From Actinoallomurus sp048498315 (GTDB lineage Bacteria > Actinomycetota > Actinomycetes > Streptosporangiales > Streptosporangiaceae): 64,000 bases of DNA. A program made the position numbers and the translations under genes. Shown here in pieces: positions 63,161-64,000 of the stretch. The DNA is taken from positions 37,405-101,404 of the forward strand of contig JBEHYF010000003.1 of the NCBI GenBank assembly GCA_048498315.1, read 5' to 3'. The first letter of the stretch is position 1; every line of letters begins with the position of its first letter. Below the pieces are notes generated by a model. It was not told the origin of the DNA. It saw only the letters and a list, made by a program, of their open reading frames with translations, and did not search any database.

Positions 63161-63895
63161 TCAGCGCTTGCGTCCGATGCCGCCGAGCAGCCACATCTCC
63201 TCCGCGGCCCCGGCTGTGCCCGGGTGGTCGGGCCGCCACCGCGGCAGCTCGACGAGGCCGGGCTCGACAAGGTCGCAGCCGTCGAAGAAGGCCAGGATCT
63301 CCTCGCGCGACCGCGGCGCGACCGATGCCGTCGCCCGGGTGTCCTCCAGCACGCCGAAGGCGGTCCGCGCGGATTCCTTCCGGCTTTCCGGCGTGGTGAC
63401 GTGCGAGACGACCAGGTGGCTGCCGGACGGGATCGCCTCCAGGAACGCGCGCACGATCGCGTGCGGCTCGGGGACGAAGTGCAGGACGGCGACGAACAGC
63501 ACCGCGACCGGGCGGTTCAGGTCGATGAGCCGGCGGAGGCCCGGGTCATCGAGTATCTCCCTCGGCTGGCGCATGTCCGCCCTGATGACGGCCGTGCTGC
63601 CGCCGGCCGGCAGCAGGGCGTTGGCGTGCACCTGCACGACCGGGTCGTTGTCGACGTAGGCGACACGGCTGTCGGGGTCGATGGCCTGGGCGATCTCGTG
63701 CACGTTCCCCTGCGTGGGCAGGCCCGCGCCGATGTCGATGAACTGGGCGATGCCGGCCTCGGCGGCGAGGTACCGCACGGCCCGCTGGAGGAATGCCCGG
63801 TTGGCCCGCGCGATCAGACGTGCTTCCGGGATGGCGGCCAGGAAGCGTTCGGCGGCTTCCCGGTCGGCGGGGAAATGGTGGTTGCCGCCCAGCAT
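63161..63895 (-). CDS. DUF574-type SAM-dependent methyltransferase, N-terminus truncated
   Basis: 244 aa. The actinomycete DUF574 pattern is clear: MLGGNHHFPADREAAERFLA, then ARANRAFLQRAVRYLAAEAG, the SAM motif QFIDIGAGLPTQGNVHEIA, VAYVDNDPVVQVHANALL and HFVPEPHAIVRAFLEAIPSG. Relatives have ~30 residues more before this, ending in (V)YDYMLGG. Here codons for Asp-Tyr are still present before the ATG, but an in-frame TAG (63902-63904) precedes them and then unrelated AT-richer DNA begins. The gene has lost its N-terminal helix, probably by insertion of an element; function is doubtful. Confidence 0.8.
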   Translation of the reverse strand: MLGGNHHFPADREAAERFLAAIPEARLIARANRAFLQRAVRYLAAEAGIAQFIDIGAGLPTQGNVHEIAQAIDPDSRVAYVDNDPVVQVHANALLPAGGSTAVIRADMRQPREILDDPGLRRLIDLNRPVAVLFVAVLHFVPEPHAIVRAFLEAIPSGSHLVVSHVTTPESRKESARTAFGVLEDTRATASVAPRSREEILAFFDGCDLVEPGLVELPRWRPDHPGTAGAAEEMWLLGGIGRKR

Positions 63896-63926
63896 GTAGT
63901 CCTAGTGTGGCGTAATTGATACTAAT

Positions 63927-64000
63927 TTACTTCGAGTTGTTTGCGATCAGCTTTTTGAAGTCGCGGTGAAGGATTCTGACCTTGGCGATGATCTCGCCAG
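63927..64000 (-). mobile_element. probable transposase C-terminal end (continues beyond window)
   Basis: The minus strand reads GEIIAKVRILHRDFKKLIAN then NSK and TAA at 63929-63927. The sequence is much less GC-rich than the rest of the window and ends like an insertion-sequence transposase C-terminus, although I cannot name the family. The 22 bases between it and the TAG before the methyltransferase would contain the element's end. Confidence 0.4.

Overview
The window is very GC-rich actinobacterial chromosome. The wobble positions are mostly G or C, GTG starts are common and there are many 4-bp ATGA/GTGA overlaps. Two gene neighbourhoods match mycobacterial ones as I remember them: O-methyltransferase, sigE, rseA, htrA, tatB, mrp, MgtE-N/CBS (Rv1220c to Rv1232c), and rhlE, ferritin-like, DUF3107, TetR, moeZ, ATL, adnA, adnB (Rv3211 to Rv3201c). 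Families such as DUF574 methyltransferases and DUF6758 suggest a Streptosporangiales-like actinomycete. No tRNA, rRNA or CRISPR was seen.

Layout. 1-6440: a tightly overlapping catabolic operon of seven genes on the + strand, entered in the middle of its first gene: FAD oxidoreductase, class III CoA transferase, enoyl-CoA hydratase, DapA-type aldolase, SDR (broken by a one-base frameshift), aldehyde dehydrogenase and an adenosine-deaminase-like hydrolase. 6590-16947: the sigE envelope-stress locus (ECF sigma factor, zinc anti-sigma factor, RseB-like sensor, HtrA protease, TatB), then a GH16 lipoprotein, the Fe-S carrier Mrp, DUF1003 and a MgtE-N/CBS protein. 16948-25840: a multicopper-oxidase relic and housekeeping genes (CoA-ester lyase, DUF6758, PHP, MBL-fold, RecB-like nuclease, DUF2236 oxygenase, hydrolase, GDPD). 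25838-32085: DEAD-box helicase, a dead ferritin-like gene, GlsB, DUF3107, TetR and a disulphide oxidoreductase. 32258-35336: a split NHEJ system (LigD polymerase, LigD ligase, divergent Ku). 35763-44407: hydrolase, MoeZ, a membrane protein paired with a mycosin-like protease, ATL, kinase, VOC protein and a PQQ-type propeller. 44892-52008: AdnA/AdnB, the recombination helicase-nuclease.

52009-54880 is a scar of broken and foreign DNA: a decayed membrane gene, a headless aldo/keto reductase, a tyrosine-recombinase tail, a divergent MarR/nitroreductase pair with operator-like palindromes, and an IS110 transposase fragment. Next to it, 54868-61519 on the minus strand encodes an NRPS-independent siderophore (NIS) pathway: ATP-grasp ligase, two IucA/IucC synthetases and a type III PLP decarboxylase. 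A 17/19 match to the DmdR/IdeR iron box lies just upstream of its first gene. The divergent ABC ATPase and HD genes follow. The window ends in a 5'-truncated DUF574 methyltransferase beside AT-richer sequence that looks like the end of a transposase gene.

The best candidates for something undescribed are the NIS cluster, whose enzyme combination I cannot assign to a known siderophore, and the seven-gene catabolic operon with its atypical deaminase-like enzyme. Several genes are decayed (SDR, multicopper oxidase, ferritin-like, DEAD helicase, AKR, integrase, IS110), and two genes have duplicated 3' ends. This is a genome with visible recent rearrangement. All family assignments come from reading translated motifs; no database search was run.
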